From positions 1 to 64,000 of the forward strand of contig JAIPEG010000007.1 of NCBI GenBank assembly GCA_021737405.1: a stretch of 64,000 nt of DNA. Direction: 5' to 3'. The DNA is from Bacteriovoracaceae bacterium (GTDB lineage Bacteria; Bdellovibrionota; Bacteriovoracia; Bacteriovoracales; Bacteriovoracaceae). Below are positions 16,901 to 25,441 of this stretch, piece after piece (within the stretch, counting starts at the first letter, position 1; every line of letters begins with the position of its first letter). The position numbers and the translations under genes are program-made. A model generated the notes under the pieces. The model was not told where the DNA came from and ran no database searches. It saw only the letters and a program-made list of their open reading frames with translations.

Positions 16901-16953
16901 AGCCTCCTAAAGGTCCAAAAGGTATATTACCAAGGCTTTTAGGAGGTTTTTTT
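16901..16953 (+). promoter_or_regulatory. Terminator-like leader hairpin containing the carboxylase ribosome binding site
   Basis: CCTCCTAAA (16903-16911) pairs with TTTAGGAGG (16938-16946), extendable by a G-T and an A-T pair to 16901-16948. Seven T's (16947-16953) then run straight into the ATG at 16954. A small inner hairpin GGTA-TAT-TACC lies at 16921-16931. The right arm contains the Shine-Dalgarno TAGGAGG and the left arm is a perfect anti-Shine-Dalgarno. The element can thus act as terminator for the regulator gene, and as a translation or transcription switch for the carboxylase operon. Confidence 0.65.
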
Positions 16954-18519
16954 ATGTCCACAGATGTTTTGGAACAAAAGCGTAACGAGCTCTCTAGTCT
17001 TAGAGAGAGTGCTGCACTCGGGGGAGGTCCCGAGCGAATCGAAAAACAACATGCCCAAGGTAAGTATACGGCAAGAGAAAGAATCGAAAGGTTGTTAGAC
17101 CCAGGTTCTTTTTTAGAGTTCGATAGATTCGTCGTTCATCACTGTACCTCATTTGGAATGGATAAAAATAAATACCTTGGTGACGGTGTGGTCACTGGTA
17201 TTGGTGAAATCAATGGCCAAAAGGTAGCCCTCTATTCTCAAGACTTTACTTGCTGGGGAGGTGCACTAGGTGCAGCTCATGCAAAGAAAATCTGTAAGAT
17301 AATGGACTTTGCTCTAGAAAATAGAATTCCAATAATAGGAATGAATGATAGTGGCGGAGCAAGAATACAGGAAGGTGTTGAATCTCTTGCGGGTTACGCT
17401 GACATTTTCTATCGCAACGTAAAGTGCTCTGGAGTTATTCCCCAGATATCTTTAATTTTAGGACCATGTGCTGGTGGAGCCGTTTATTCGCCGGCAATCA
17501 CGGACTTTATTTTTATGGTCGATAAATCTTCTTATATGTTTGTAACTGGGCCAGATGTTATAAAAACAGTGACTCACGAAGAAGTAACAAAAGAAGATTT
17601 AGGTGGTGCAACTTCACATAATGAAAAGTCAGGGGTCGCACAGTTTAAATGTATCGATGAGAATGAGTGCTTTGAACGAGTACGGGAATTAATGACGTAC
17701 CTTCCAGCATCAAATTATCGCAAGCAAACCTGCAAGGAAACCGCAGATTCTGTTTTTAGAGATAATAAGAAATTAAAAGACGTTATTCCGGCAAATCCAA
17801 AGAAACCATATGATATGAAAGAAGTAATTATCGACATTGTTGATGATGGCTCTTTCCTTGAGGTTCATAAAGATTTTGCAAAGAATATTATTGTCGCTTT
17901 TGCGAGTATCGGTGGAATTAAAGTTGGAATTGTTGCCAATCAGCCCCAGATTCTCGCAGGTGTTTTAGATATTGATTCTTCTCGTAAGGCTGCTCGCTTT
18001 GTGCGCTTTTGTGATGCCTTTGATATTCCAATCTTGACTCTCGTAGACGTGCCTGGCTTTTTGCCAGGAACAACTCAAGAATATGGAGGAATCATTACTC
18101 ATGGTTCAAAGCTTCTTTTTGCTTATGCAGAAGCAACGGTTCCTATGATTACTCTGATTACGAGAAAAGCTTATGGTGGTGCTTACGATGTTATGGCTTC
18201 AAAGCATATTAAGGCAGATGTTAACTTAGCTTACCCCACTGCCGAGATTGCTGTGATGGGAGCAGAGGGTGCGGTTAATATTATCTTTAGAAATGAGCTA
18301 ATGGGTCTTGAAGGTGAAGCTTTTGACAAGAAAAAGGCTGAGCTTGTAGCAGATTATGAAAAGCAATTTAACAATCCTTACCGAGCAGCAGAGCTTGGTT
18401 ACCTTGATGCCGTTATATTTCCAGAAGAAACGCGAAAGCGACTTTTTGAATACTTCACGGTACTCAAAAATAAGAAAGTTGAACTTCCACAAAGAAAACA
18501 CGGGAACATTCAGCTATGA
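16954..18519 (+). CDS. Acyl-CoA carboxylase carboxyltransferase subunit, probably propionyl-CoA (PccB type)
   Basis: A 521-residue carboxyltransferase with two crotonase-fold halves. It transfers CO2 from carboxybiotin to an acyl-CoA. Visible motifs are GGGPERIEKQHAQGKYTARERIERLLD at the N-terminus, GGARIQEGVESLAGYADIF, the oxyanion-forming GPCAGGAVYSPAITDF and, in the second half, VDVPGFLPGTTQEYGGII and RKAYGGAYDVM. Together these are typical of PccB/MmdA. The next two genes encode biotin carboxylase and biotin carrier, and MutA and MeaB lie 10 kb away. Propionyl-CoA is therefore the favoured substrate; methylcrotonyl-CoA cannot be excluded. Stop and the next start overlap by 4 bases. Confidence 0.85.
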   Translation: MSTDVLEQKRNELSSLRESAALGGGPERIEKQHAQGKYTARERIERLLDPGSFLEFDRFVVHHCTSFGMDKNKYLGDGVVTGIGEINGQKVALYSQDFTCWGGALGAAHAKKICKIMDFALENRIPIIGMNDSGGARIQEGVESLAGYADIFYRNVKCSGVIPQISLILGPCAGGAVYSPAITDFIFMVDKSSYMFVTGPDVIKTVTHEEVTKEDLGGATSHNEKSGVAQFKCIDENECFERVRELMTYLPASNYRKQTCKETADSVFRDNKKLKDVIPANPKKPYDMKEVIIDIVDDGSFLEVHKDFAKNIIVAFASIGGIKVGIVANQPQILAGVLDIDSSRKAARFVRFCDAFDIPILTLVDVPGFLPGTTQEYGGIITHGSKLLFAYAEATVPMITLITRKAYGGAYDVMASKHIKADVNLAYPTAEIAVMGAEGAVNIIFRNELMGLEGEAFDKKKAELVADYEKQFNNPYRAAELGYLDAVIFPEETRKRLFEYFTVLKNKKVELPQRKHGNIQL

Positions 18520-19967
18520 ATATTAGACTACATAAAACACAACCTAAAAGAATAATGATCGTTAATCGAGGAGAAATTGCTTCACGAGTGGCGAAAGCTT
18601 GTCGAGAACTAGGTCACACGGCAATTGGTCTATGGACTGATAATGAACCAAGTGCCGCTCATTTAGAATTTTGTGATGAATGGATTCACTTAGAAGGCAA
18701 GAACAACGCAGAGACTTATTTAAATATTGAAAAGCTAATAAGTATCGCCAAGGAAAACGAAGTAGATGGGATTCATCCTGGGTATGGTTTTCTTTCTGAA
18801 AATGGTAGTTTTGCAAAGCGCTTAGATGAAGAAGGAATTGTCTTTATTGGTCCAAATACAGAAGCAATTCGAGTCATGGGTGATAAGGCGACATCAAAGG
18901 CCTTGGCAAGAGATGCGGGAGTTCCCGTTGTTCCGGGAACGGCAGAAGCAGTGCCAACTGTTGAAGGTGCCTTGAAGGTTGCTAATGAAATTGGCTATCC
19001 CGTTTTATTAAAAGCAGTCGCTGGTGGCGGCGGTCGTGGAATGCGAGCTTGCTTAAATGATGAAGAGGTAAAAAAGCAATTTGAAGCAGTAGGACGAGAA
19101 GCTGTTTCTGCTTTTGGAAATGGGGATCTCCTGGTTGAAAAACTTATTGTTAATCCTCATCATATTGAAGTTCAGATCATGGCCGATAAACAAGGCAATG
19201 TTTTTCACTTCTTTGAAAGAGAATGCTCTATTCAGAGACGTCATCAGAAAATTGTTGAGGAAGCACCCTCTCCCTTTATTGGTGAAGACGAAGAATTGAG
19301 AAAAGAAATTTGCGAAACAGCAGTGCAGCTTGCTAAGGCTGTAAATTACGATAGTGCAGGGACCGTTGAATTTATTATGGGTGAGGACAAAAGTTTCTAT
19401 TTTTTAGAAATGAATACTCGTATCCAGGTAGAGCACCCAATAACTGAAGAAATTACCGGGGTTGATTTGATTATATGTATGATCCAGTCTGCTTTTGGTG
19501 AAGATTTACAAATTCCAAGTCAAGATTGGATTAAAAAAACAGGACATGCAATTGAATGTCGTATTTGCGCAGAAGATCCTATTACAATGCTTCCCGCTCC
19601 AGGAACCGTTACTGGTTTTGAAACAAACTTTCCGCAAGGAGTAAGGTTTGATCACTGTCTTTATCGTGGATTAAATGTAACACCAGATTTTGATCCAATG
19701 GTTGGGAAACTTGTGGCAAAGGGGCTCGTTCGAGACGTTGCTGTTCGGAAAATGAAGGCGGCTCTTGAGGGACTTTATATTGAAGGATTAAAAAACAATA
19801 TCCCTCTTCATAAGGTTATAATGGATGATGCAACATTTGCTGAAGGGAAATATACAACGAACTTTATTTCTGAAGTAAAGCCTCAGGACAGAATAAACAC
19901 TGATATAAACTTTGATTCGATTTACAGAAAACTTGCTGCAGCAGAAGCAAGAAATATGGGGATGTAA
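18516..19967 (+). CDS. Biotin carboxylase subunit (ATP-grasp), AccC/PccA type
   Basis: A 483-residue enzyme that carboxylates the biotin on the carrier protein using ATP and bicarbonate. It shows MIVNRGEIASRVAKACRELGHTAIG, GIHPGYGFLSENGSFAK and the Gly-rich loop AVAGGGGRGMR. It also has HHIEVQIMADKQGNVFHFFERECSIQRRHQK and the catalytic EMNTRIQVEHPITEEITGVDL. Length suits a free biotin carboxylase without a fused carrier domain; the carrier is the next gene. It begins inside the end of the carboxyltransferase gene (ATGA overlap). Confidence 0.92.
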   Translation: MNIRLHKTQPKRIMIVNRGEIASRVAKACRELGHTAIGLWTDNEPSAAHLEFCDEWIHLEGKNNAETYLNIEKLISIAKENEVDGIHPGYGFLSENGSFAKRLDEEGIVFIGPNTEAIRVMGDKATSKALARDAGVPVVPGTAEAVPTVEGALKVANEIGYPVLLKAVAGGGGRGMRACLNDEEVKKQFEAVGREAVSAFGNGDLLVEKLIVNPHHIEVQIMADKQGNVFHFFERECSIQRRHQKIVEEAPSPFIGEDEELRKEICETAVQLAKAVNYDSAGTVEFIMGEDKSFYFLEMNTRIQVEHPITEEITGVDLIICMIQSAFGEDLQIPSQDWIKKTGHAIECRICAEDPITMLPAPGTVTGFETNFPQGVRFDHCLYRGLNVTPDFDPMVGKLVAKGLVRDVAVRKMKAALEGLYIEGLKNNIPLHKVIMDDATFAEGKYTTNFISEVKPQDRINTDINFDSIYRKLAAAEARNMGM

Positions 19968-20473
19968 TGAGAAGTTACTTAATTGATTCAGAACAAAATG
20001 AATATATTGTCGATTTAATAAAGACAGTTAAGCATTCAAGTGAGCTGGTAGAGTTTGAATTCTCCGCGATAAAAGAAAATGAAGTCATTGATAAAAAAAA
20101 TGTTTTCATTAGAAAGCTTGCTGGGAATTATTACTGCTCTTTTAATAATAAATCGTGGCGAAAGCTTGCTCGTCAACATGTTCCAAAAAAGCTTCTAAAT
20201 ATTGATAAAGTATTTGAACTTTATCGAGGTTTTAAGCCTAGTGGACTAAGTAGTGGGGCTTCGGGAGAGTTATTAACCCAGATGCCTGGAAAAGTTGTTA
20301 AGATAAACGTAAACGTTGGTGATGAAGTCGTTGCCGGTGATTGTGTCTTAATCTTAGAGGCCATGAAAATGGAAAATGAGATTAAAACTAGTGTCGGTGG
20401 AACTGTGAAGGCAATACACGTTAGTGAAGGCGATGCGCTTGATTCTGGCGTTCTTATGATTGAAATAGAATAA
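19967..20473 (+). CDS. Biotin carboxyl carrier subunit
   Basis: A 168-residue protein whose C-terminal 70 residues are a biotinyl domain with the EAMKMENEI motif; Lys134 is the predicted biotinylation site. The N-terminal half (NEYIVDLIKTVKHS, then a basic FIRKLAGNYYCSFNNKSWRKLARQ) resembles the linker region of methylmalonyl-CoA carboxylase/decarboxylase carrier proteins. The start overlaps the previous stop (TAATG). BirA, which would attach the biotin, is encoded at 56600-57274. Confidence 0.88.
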   Translation: MRSYLIDSEQNEYIVDLIKTVKHSSELVEFEFSAIKENEVIDKKNVFIRKLAGNYYCSFNNKSWRKLARQHVPKKLLNIDKVFELYRGFKPSGLSSGASGELLTQMPGKVVKINVNVGDEVVAGDCVLILEAMKMENEIKTSVGGTVKAIHVSEGDALDSGVLMIEIE

Positions 20474-20488
20474 CCATTAGGAGATATA

Positions 20489-21463
20489 GTGAACGATTGG
20501 GAAAGAGCGAAAGATGATATGCAAAAGGGAGCAAAGTTTATTGGTCCTATTGTCATCATTTTATTTTTATTAGGTGTAGCTCGTTCGAGTTATTACACGG
20601 TTGATCCAGACGAAGAAGCTGTGATTATTCGCTTTGGACAATATGTGGGGACCTCTCAGCCGGGGCTTCATTTTAAACTTCCACTAGGCATTGATAGCGT
20701 GACTCTTGTGAAGACAAAGAGGGTTCTCCAACAAGAATTTGGTTTTAGAACAAGAACTACGTCTGGTCGTCGCACCACTTATGATGAGAAAAATTTTGAT
20801 AATGAATCATTAATGCTTACAGGTGACTTAAACGTTGCTGATGTGGAATGGGTTGTTCAATATCAAATATCAGATCCCTTTAAATTTCTTTTTCAAACAT
20901 CTTCACCAGAGAGCAATATAAGAGATGTTTCAGAGTCTATAATGAGACGAGTTGTCGGTGACAGGCTTGTTACTGATGTATTAACAACTGGTAGGGTCGA
21001 GATTGCAGCTGATGCTCAAGTTTTAATGCAAGAGATCTTAGATAAATATGACATGGGGGTAAAGATAGTTACGGTTAAACTCCAGGATGTGAATCCTCCT
21101 AATGTTGTTAAAAAATCATTTAATGAAGTGAATGCTGCTAAACAAGAGCAGGAAAAAGTAATTAACCAAGCAGAAGAATCTTACAACAGAGTTATTCCTG
21201 AAGCCCGCGGTAAGGCCGAAAAGCTTATCAGTGAAGCTGAAGGTTACTCAACAGCTATGGTTAATGAGGCCCAAGGTGATGCTCAAAAATTCTCTGAAAT
21301 CCTCGTTGAGTATAAGAGAGCTCCTTCCATTACCAGGAAGAGAATTTATCTTGAGACAATGCAAAATATTTTAAAGCGAGTAAAGGATATCACTGTTGTT
21401 GATACTTCTGTGAAAGGGGTTCTGCCAATATATAATGGAAGAGGAGAAATCGGTGGGAAGTAA
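20489..21463 (+). CDS. hflK: HflK, SPFH/band-7 membrane protein
   Basis: A 324-residue member of the stomatin/prohibitin family that with HflC forms a ring complex around FtsH in the inner membrane. There is a single N-terminal membrane helix (about residues 17-35, FIGPIVIILFLLGVARS), then the band-7 domain (YTVDPDEEAVIIRFGQYV, PGLHFKLPLGI). The C-terminal half is helical and Ala/Glu-rich (VIPEARGKAEKLISEAEGY), typical of HflK. The start is GTG 20489, with AGGAG 5 bases ahead. The Gly-rich N-terminal stretch of E. coli HflK is absent. It is 15 bases after the carboxylase operon, so probably in the same transcript. Confidence 0.9.
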   Translation: MNDWERAKDDMQKGAKFIGPIVIILFLLGVARSSYYTVDPDEEAVIIRFGQYVGTSQPGLHFKLPLGIDSVTLVKTKRVLQQEFGFRTRTTSGRRTTYDEKNFDNESLMLTGDLNVADVEWVVQYQISDPFKFLFQTSSPESNIRDVSESIMRRVVGDRLVTDVLTTGRVEIAADAQVLMQEILDKYDMGVKIVTVKLQDVNPPNVVKKSFNEVNAAKQEQEKVINQAEESYNRVIPEARGKAEKLISEAEGYSTAMVNEAQGDAQKFSEILVEYKRAPSITRKRIYLETMQNILKRVKDITVVDTSVKGVLPIYNGRGEIGGK

Positions 21464-22430
21464 ATCATTGTTTTTACTTATAGTTCTCGGTGCAATGCTA
21501 ATTGTACTCAATGGGGCTTTTTATGAACTAAATGAAGGGCGCCAAGCAATTATTACTCAGTTTGGTAAGCCGATAGGAGCTCCTGTTGTTGAGGCAGGTC
21601 TTCATTATAAGACACCTTTTATCCAGGAAGTTCGTTTTGTGGATAAAAGAATTCTTAGTTGGGACGGTTATCCAAATCAAATTCCTACAAAGGATAAAAA
21701 GTATATAAAGGTCGATACAACAGCACGCTGGAAAGTTGTTGATGCACTAAAGTTTATCCAGACAGTAAGGAATGAATCTGGCGCCAAAGCACGCTTAGAT
21801 GCAATTTTAGACTCAGCGACAAGAGATGTAATCTCAAACCATAATCTTGTAGAAGGTGTTCGTAATTCAAATAGTATCATTCAAAAAATTGAAGAAGAAA
21901 AAGCTGTAATCGAAAAAATGAAGGAAGAAGGAAAACCTGTCATAGAAGAGGGTGTCTCTGGAGAAATTGAGAAGATCGAAGTTGGTCGGGAAAATCTGAG
22001 TGAAATGATTGTTAAGTCAGCTGAGAAGGAACTTCAAGCCTTTGGCATTGAATTAATTGATCTTCAGTTAAGAAGAATTAGTTATGAAAAGTCAGTTGAA
22101 AGTAAGGTTTATGAGCGAATGACTTCTGAAAGACAAAGGGTCGCTCAGAAAATCCGCTCTATTGGTCAAGGTGAAAAGGCGAAGATTGAAGGACGATTAG
22201 AAAGAGACTTAACAGAGATCAAGTCACAAGCTTATAAAGAGGCGCAAATCATTAGAGGGCGTGGTGAAGCACAAGCTTTGAAAATTTATGCTCAATCTCT
22301 TTCAAAGGACCCTGACTTCTATCAATTCACAAAGACGATGGAAGTTTATCGAAATTCACTAAGTGAAGATACGAAATTTCTTCTTAGCTCTGATGGAGAG
22401 TTGTTTAAATTCTTTAAAAAAATAAATTAA
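21453..22430 (+). CDS. hflC: HflC, partner of HflK
   Basis: A 325-residue SPFH protein with an N-terminal helix (SLFLLIVLGAMLIVLNGAFYEL), ITQFGKPIG, PGLHYKTPFIQEV-like block and the C-terminal QSLSKDPDFYQFTKTMEVY typical of HflC. I start at GTG 21453 because GAGGAG (21441-21446) lies 6 bases ahead. ATG 21435, in frame and without a signal, would add MEEEKS. The gene overlaps hflK by 11 bases from GTG 21453 and ends overlapping the convergent speA by 4 bases. No FtsH gene is nearby. Confidence 0.9.
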   Translation: MGSKSLFLLIVLGAMLIVLNGAFYELNEGRQAIITQFGKPIGAPVVEAGLHYKTPFIQEVRFVDKRILSWDGYPNQIPTKDKKYIKVDTTARWKVVDALKFIQTVRNESGAKARLDAILDSATRDVISNHNLVEGVRNSNSIIQKIEEEKAVIEKMKEEGKPVIEEGVSGEIEKIEVGRENLSEMIVKSAEKELQAFGIELIDLQLRRISYEKSVESKVYERMTSERQRVAQKIRSIGQGEKAKIEGRLERDLTEIKSQAYKEAQIIRGRGEAQALKIYAQSLSKDPDFYQFTKTMEVYRNSLSEDTKFLLSSDGELFKFFKKIN

Positions 22431-24331
22431 TTCTTAAGATAGGTGTAACTGGTTAGGCAATCTTCATAAAAGTCTACCCATTTTACACCTAATCTTGGTG
22501 CCAACTTTCCTTCTGAGACTATCTTAGTAACATTCTTCTTCATCTTTTGTGCCATATACTCTGGATTATACTGCATTGTAGATAGAACACTGGATGCGGT
22601 ATTTCCTTTGATGATTTCTTCAATGTAAAAGCCTTTGGGATCATCATTGTCACCATAAACATGAACTTCATGAAGACGTCCAAAGAGATTGTGCATATCA
22701 CCCATAACATCCTGATAGGCACCTGTAAGAAACATTCCAATAAGGTATTCTTGGTCAGGTTTAAGTTCGTGTATGGCCATCGTTGGAGTGATTCCATCTC
22801 GGTTGATAAACTTATTAATGATCCCATCACTATCACAAGTTATGTCTGCAATTGAGCAGCTAACGGTAGGCTTTTCATTTAGGCGTGTTATCGGAAGGAC
22901 TGGCAGTAGTTGGTCAATTGCCCAATGATCTGCGGCCGATTGAAAAACAGAAAAATTACAAAGGTACTGAGGGGAGAGTTGATCCTCTAGTTCATAGAGA
23001 GATTCTGGAACAAACTCCATCTTGCGACATAGTTCTAATAACTTCTCCATAATCTGCCAATATAGAGTTTCTAGTTTTGCACGGTCTTTTATTGAAATAA
23101 CGCCTAAGTTAAATGCACTTAAGCTTTGTTCCTTGATCTGGCTAGCTTCATTATAGATTTCTTGATAATTCTCTTCACTCATAACGTATGCATGCATCTC
23201 TCTCATATTTTTGATTAAAATATGTTCGTTATCATCAACAGATGTGTTGTAGTTTGGTTGAGTAACGCTAATTTTATCGATGACATTTGTCACAACCAAT
23301 GAGTGATGGGCAGTAATGGCGCGGCCACTTTCTGTTACAATATTGGGGTGTGGAACATTCTCGAGATCACAAATTTGTTTAAGACCATATACAATATCTG
23401 AAACATATTCACTTAGATTATAATTAACCGATGATTCTGAAGAAGAACGAGTTCCATCATAATCAACACCTAGTCCACCTCCAGCATCGAAGTATTCTAA
23501 ACCACATCCAAGCTTGTAGAGTTGAGTGAAAATTCTTGCACCTTCGCCGATGGCCTCTTTAAAAGTTCTAATATCAGAAATTTGAGAACCAATATGAAAA
23601 TGGAATAGTTTTATACAATCTTTTAAACCATGTTCTTCCATGAGTTCGACTGCTCTAAGCATTTCTGAGATAGAGAGACCAAACTTTGCTCTGTCGCCTG
23701 TTGATTTGGCCCATCGACCCCGACTTTTAATAGACATTTTACCTCTAAGCCCAATAAGAGGTTTTATTTTATATTGCTCAGATAATTTTAAGAGTTTTGG
23801 AAGTTCGGAAAACTTCTCAATAACGATGATAACTTTTCTGCCAAGTTGACGTCCCATTAATGCAAGTGAAAGGTAGTCTTCATCCTTGTAGCCATTTAAA
23901 ACGGTGAGGGAGTTCGGATTCGAATTGTATGCAAGTACAGAGAGTAATTCAGGCTTAGAACCTGCCTCAAGCCCATAATCGAATTCGTCACCAGCATCAA
24001 CAATCTCCTCAACGACTTCTCTCATTTGGTTAACTTTTACAGGATAAACGCCACAGTATTTACCTTGGAAGTTGGCTTCCTTGATTACATCTCTAAAAGT
24101 TAAATTTATTTTCCTAACTTGAGAGCGTAGGACATCATGAAAACGAATAACGGCTGGAAGACTAACGCCTTGTGCCCGCATTTCTTCAATAACTTCTCTA
24201 AGGATAATATCTTTTGATGTTTCAGAAGGGCGTACGACGAGGTCCCCATTGGAAGAGATGTCAAAATAGCCTTCTCCCCAAGTTGAAATATTATAAGTCT
24301 TTTCAGCTTCTTCTCGACTCCAAGTTGTCAT
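22427..24331 (-). CDS. speA: Biosynthetic arginine decarboxylase (SpeA)
   Basis: A 634-residue PLP enzyme that converts arginine to agmatine, the first step of putrescine synthesis. The PLP lysine lies in GVYPVKVNQMREVVEEIV near residue 96. HFHIGSQI, FDAGGGLGVDYDG and the C-terminal YLIGMFLTGAYQDVMGDMHNLFGR are characteristic of the SpeA (alanine-racemase fold) group. It overlaps the upstream agmatinase gene by 4 bases (ATGA), so the two are one operon, and it converges on hflC. Confidence 0.93.
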   Translation of the reverse strand: MTTWSREEAEKTYNISTWGEGYFDISSNGDLVVRPSETSKDIILREVIEEMRAQGVSLPAVIRFHDVLRSQVRKINLTFRDVIKEANFQGKYCGVYPVKVNQMREVVEEIVDAGDEFDYGLEAGSKPELLSVLAYNSNPNSLTVLNGYKDEDYLSLALMGRQLGRKVIIVIEKFSELPKLLKLSEQYKIKPLIGLRGKMSIKSRGRWAKSTGDRAKFGLSISEMLRAVELMEEHGLKDCIKLFHFHIGSQISDIRTFKEAIGEGARIFTQLYKLGCGLEYFDAGGGLGVDYDGTRSSSESSVNYNLSEYVSDIVYGLKQICDLENVPHPNIVTESGRAITAHHSLVVTNVIDKISVTQPNYNTSVDDNEHILIKNMREMHAYVMSEENYQEIYNEASQIKEQSLSAFNLGVISIKDRAKLETLYWQIMEKLLELCRKMEFVPESLYELEDQLSPQYLCNFSVFQSAADHWAIDQLLPVLPITRLNEKPTVSCSIADITCDSDGIINKFINRDGITPTMAIHELKPDQEYLIGMFLTGAYQDVMGDMHNLFGRLHEVHVYGDNDDPKGFYIEEIIKGNTASSVLSTMQYNPEYMAQKMKKNVTKIVSEGKLAPRLGVKWVDFYEDCLTSYTYLKN

Positions 24332-25248
24332 GAATTGGCTCCTTTAAAATTAAGTGCAAGGATTGTTTCTCTAGTTACCTTTGTCGCAAAAACACTACTA
24401 TTGCCTGAAGCATCTAGCGGGGGAGATAGTTCAACGATATCGGCACCAACAAAGTTTTTTTCTTTTAAAATTTTCATAAGCTTTATAAACGAGTGGAATG
24501 TTTCTCCACCTGCTTCTGGTGTACCAGTGCCGGGCATAAATGAGGGATCAAAATAGTCTAAATCTAAAGTTAGATATATTGGCCGATCATTTGGGATACT
24601 TTGCACTTCAGTAATAAAGGAGTCGAGACTTACTTTTAAAGTTTGATTTTCCCTCATCCAAATATATTCATCTTTTGTGCCAGAGCGAATTCCATATTGA
24701 ATAAGCTTATGCTTATTGGTCATATGGTCTAATGTTCTTTTAATAATAGAAGCATGAGAATAGTGATAACCCTCATAGCCATCTCTTAAGTCTGCATGGG
24801 CATCGAGGTGAATCAGAACCAGGTCCTGAAAGTCTTCGAGGTACTTTTTAATGGGAGCATACGAAATAGAGTGCTCTCCACCTAAAGTGACTATTTTAAT
24901 ATTTTCTTCTTTTAAATTATGTCCGTTAGTAAGGTCAAAGAAAAAGTCAGTTGCCTGTTGCCAATTTTTTTCTTGATCTTCACTAATTCCTACAGGCAAA
25001 TTACCTAAATCAATTAAGTCGCTTTCAATTTCTTCAAGATCAAAGTCTAGATATGGGCTATAAGATTCAATTCCAGTACTGTCTTTTCTGATTGCATCGG
25101 GACCTAATCGAGTACCCTTTCTAAAGCAGGCTGTCCCATCAAATTCGAAGCCGATAATATGGGTAGAGTTTGGCTGAATTTTGTCAGCAAATTCAAAAAA
25201 ATCATAAGGCCCTGTTTCAGGCTTCTTTAAAGAAGGATTGAGGTCCAT
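24328..25248 (-). CDS. speB: Ureohydrolase, probable agmatinase (SpeB)
   Basis: A 306-residue arginase-family enzyme. The two-manganese site residues are seen in VTLGGEHSISY, VLIHLDAHADLRDGYEGYHYSHAS and LTLDLDYFDPSFMPGTGTPEAGG. Directly upstream of speA in the same operon, it most probably splits agmatine into putrescine and urea, but formiminoglutamase-like substrates cannot be excluded from sequence. I prefer ATG 25248 (MDLNPSLKKP), with AGGAAGAG a few bases ahead, over the in-frame ATG at 25272. Confidence 0.85.
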   Translation of the reverse strand: MDLNPSLKKPETGPYDFFEFADKIQPNSTHIIGFEFDGTACFRKGTRLGPDAIRKDSTGIESYSPYLDFDLEEIESDLIDLGNLPVGISEDQEKNWQQATDFFFDLTNGHNLKEENIKIVTLGGEHSISYAPIKKYLEDFQDLVLIHLDAHADLRDGYEGYHYSHASIIKRTLDHMTNKHKLIQYGIRSGTKDEYIWMRENQTLKVSLDSFITEVQSIPNDRPIYLTLDLDYFDPSFMPGTGTPEAGGETFHSFIKLMKILKEKNFVGADIVELSPPLDASGNSSVFATKVTRETILALNFKGANS

Positions 25249-25342
25249 AAAGCTCTTCCTGCAAATTGTCATTAATATGATTTCAGTTATTTATATCAAT
25301 ATATGACCTAATGGAAGGCAAAAATCGTTGATTTCGGTCAAT

Positions 25343-25418
25343 TCTGAAATTGTTTCAGAGGGTATATTTTTCAATATATCTGTTTTTATTGGAAAGGCTT
25401 TGGCTTTTAGGTGATAAT
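25343..25418 (+). promoter_or_regulatory. Palindrome and promoter between speB and the 25442 gene
   Basis: TCTGAAA-TTG-TTTCAGA (25343-25359) is a 17-base perfect palindrome in the divergent intergenic space, a possible operator for either side. For the plus strand, TTGGAA (25389-25394) and GATAAT (25413-25418) are spaced by 18 bases, giving a start near 25425 and a very short leader that includes GGAG at 25432-25435. Promoter and operator functions are inferred. Confidence 0.45.
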
Positions 25419-25441
25419 GCGATGCGCAACCGGAGTAAGTA

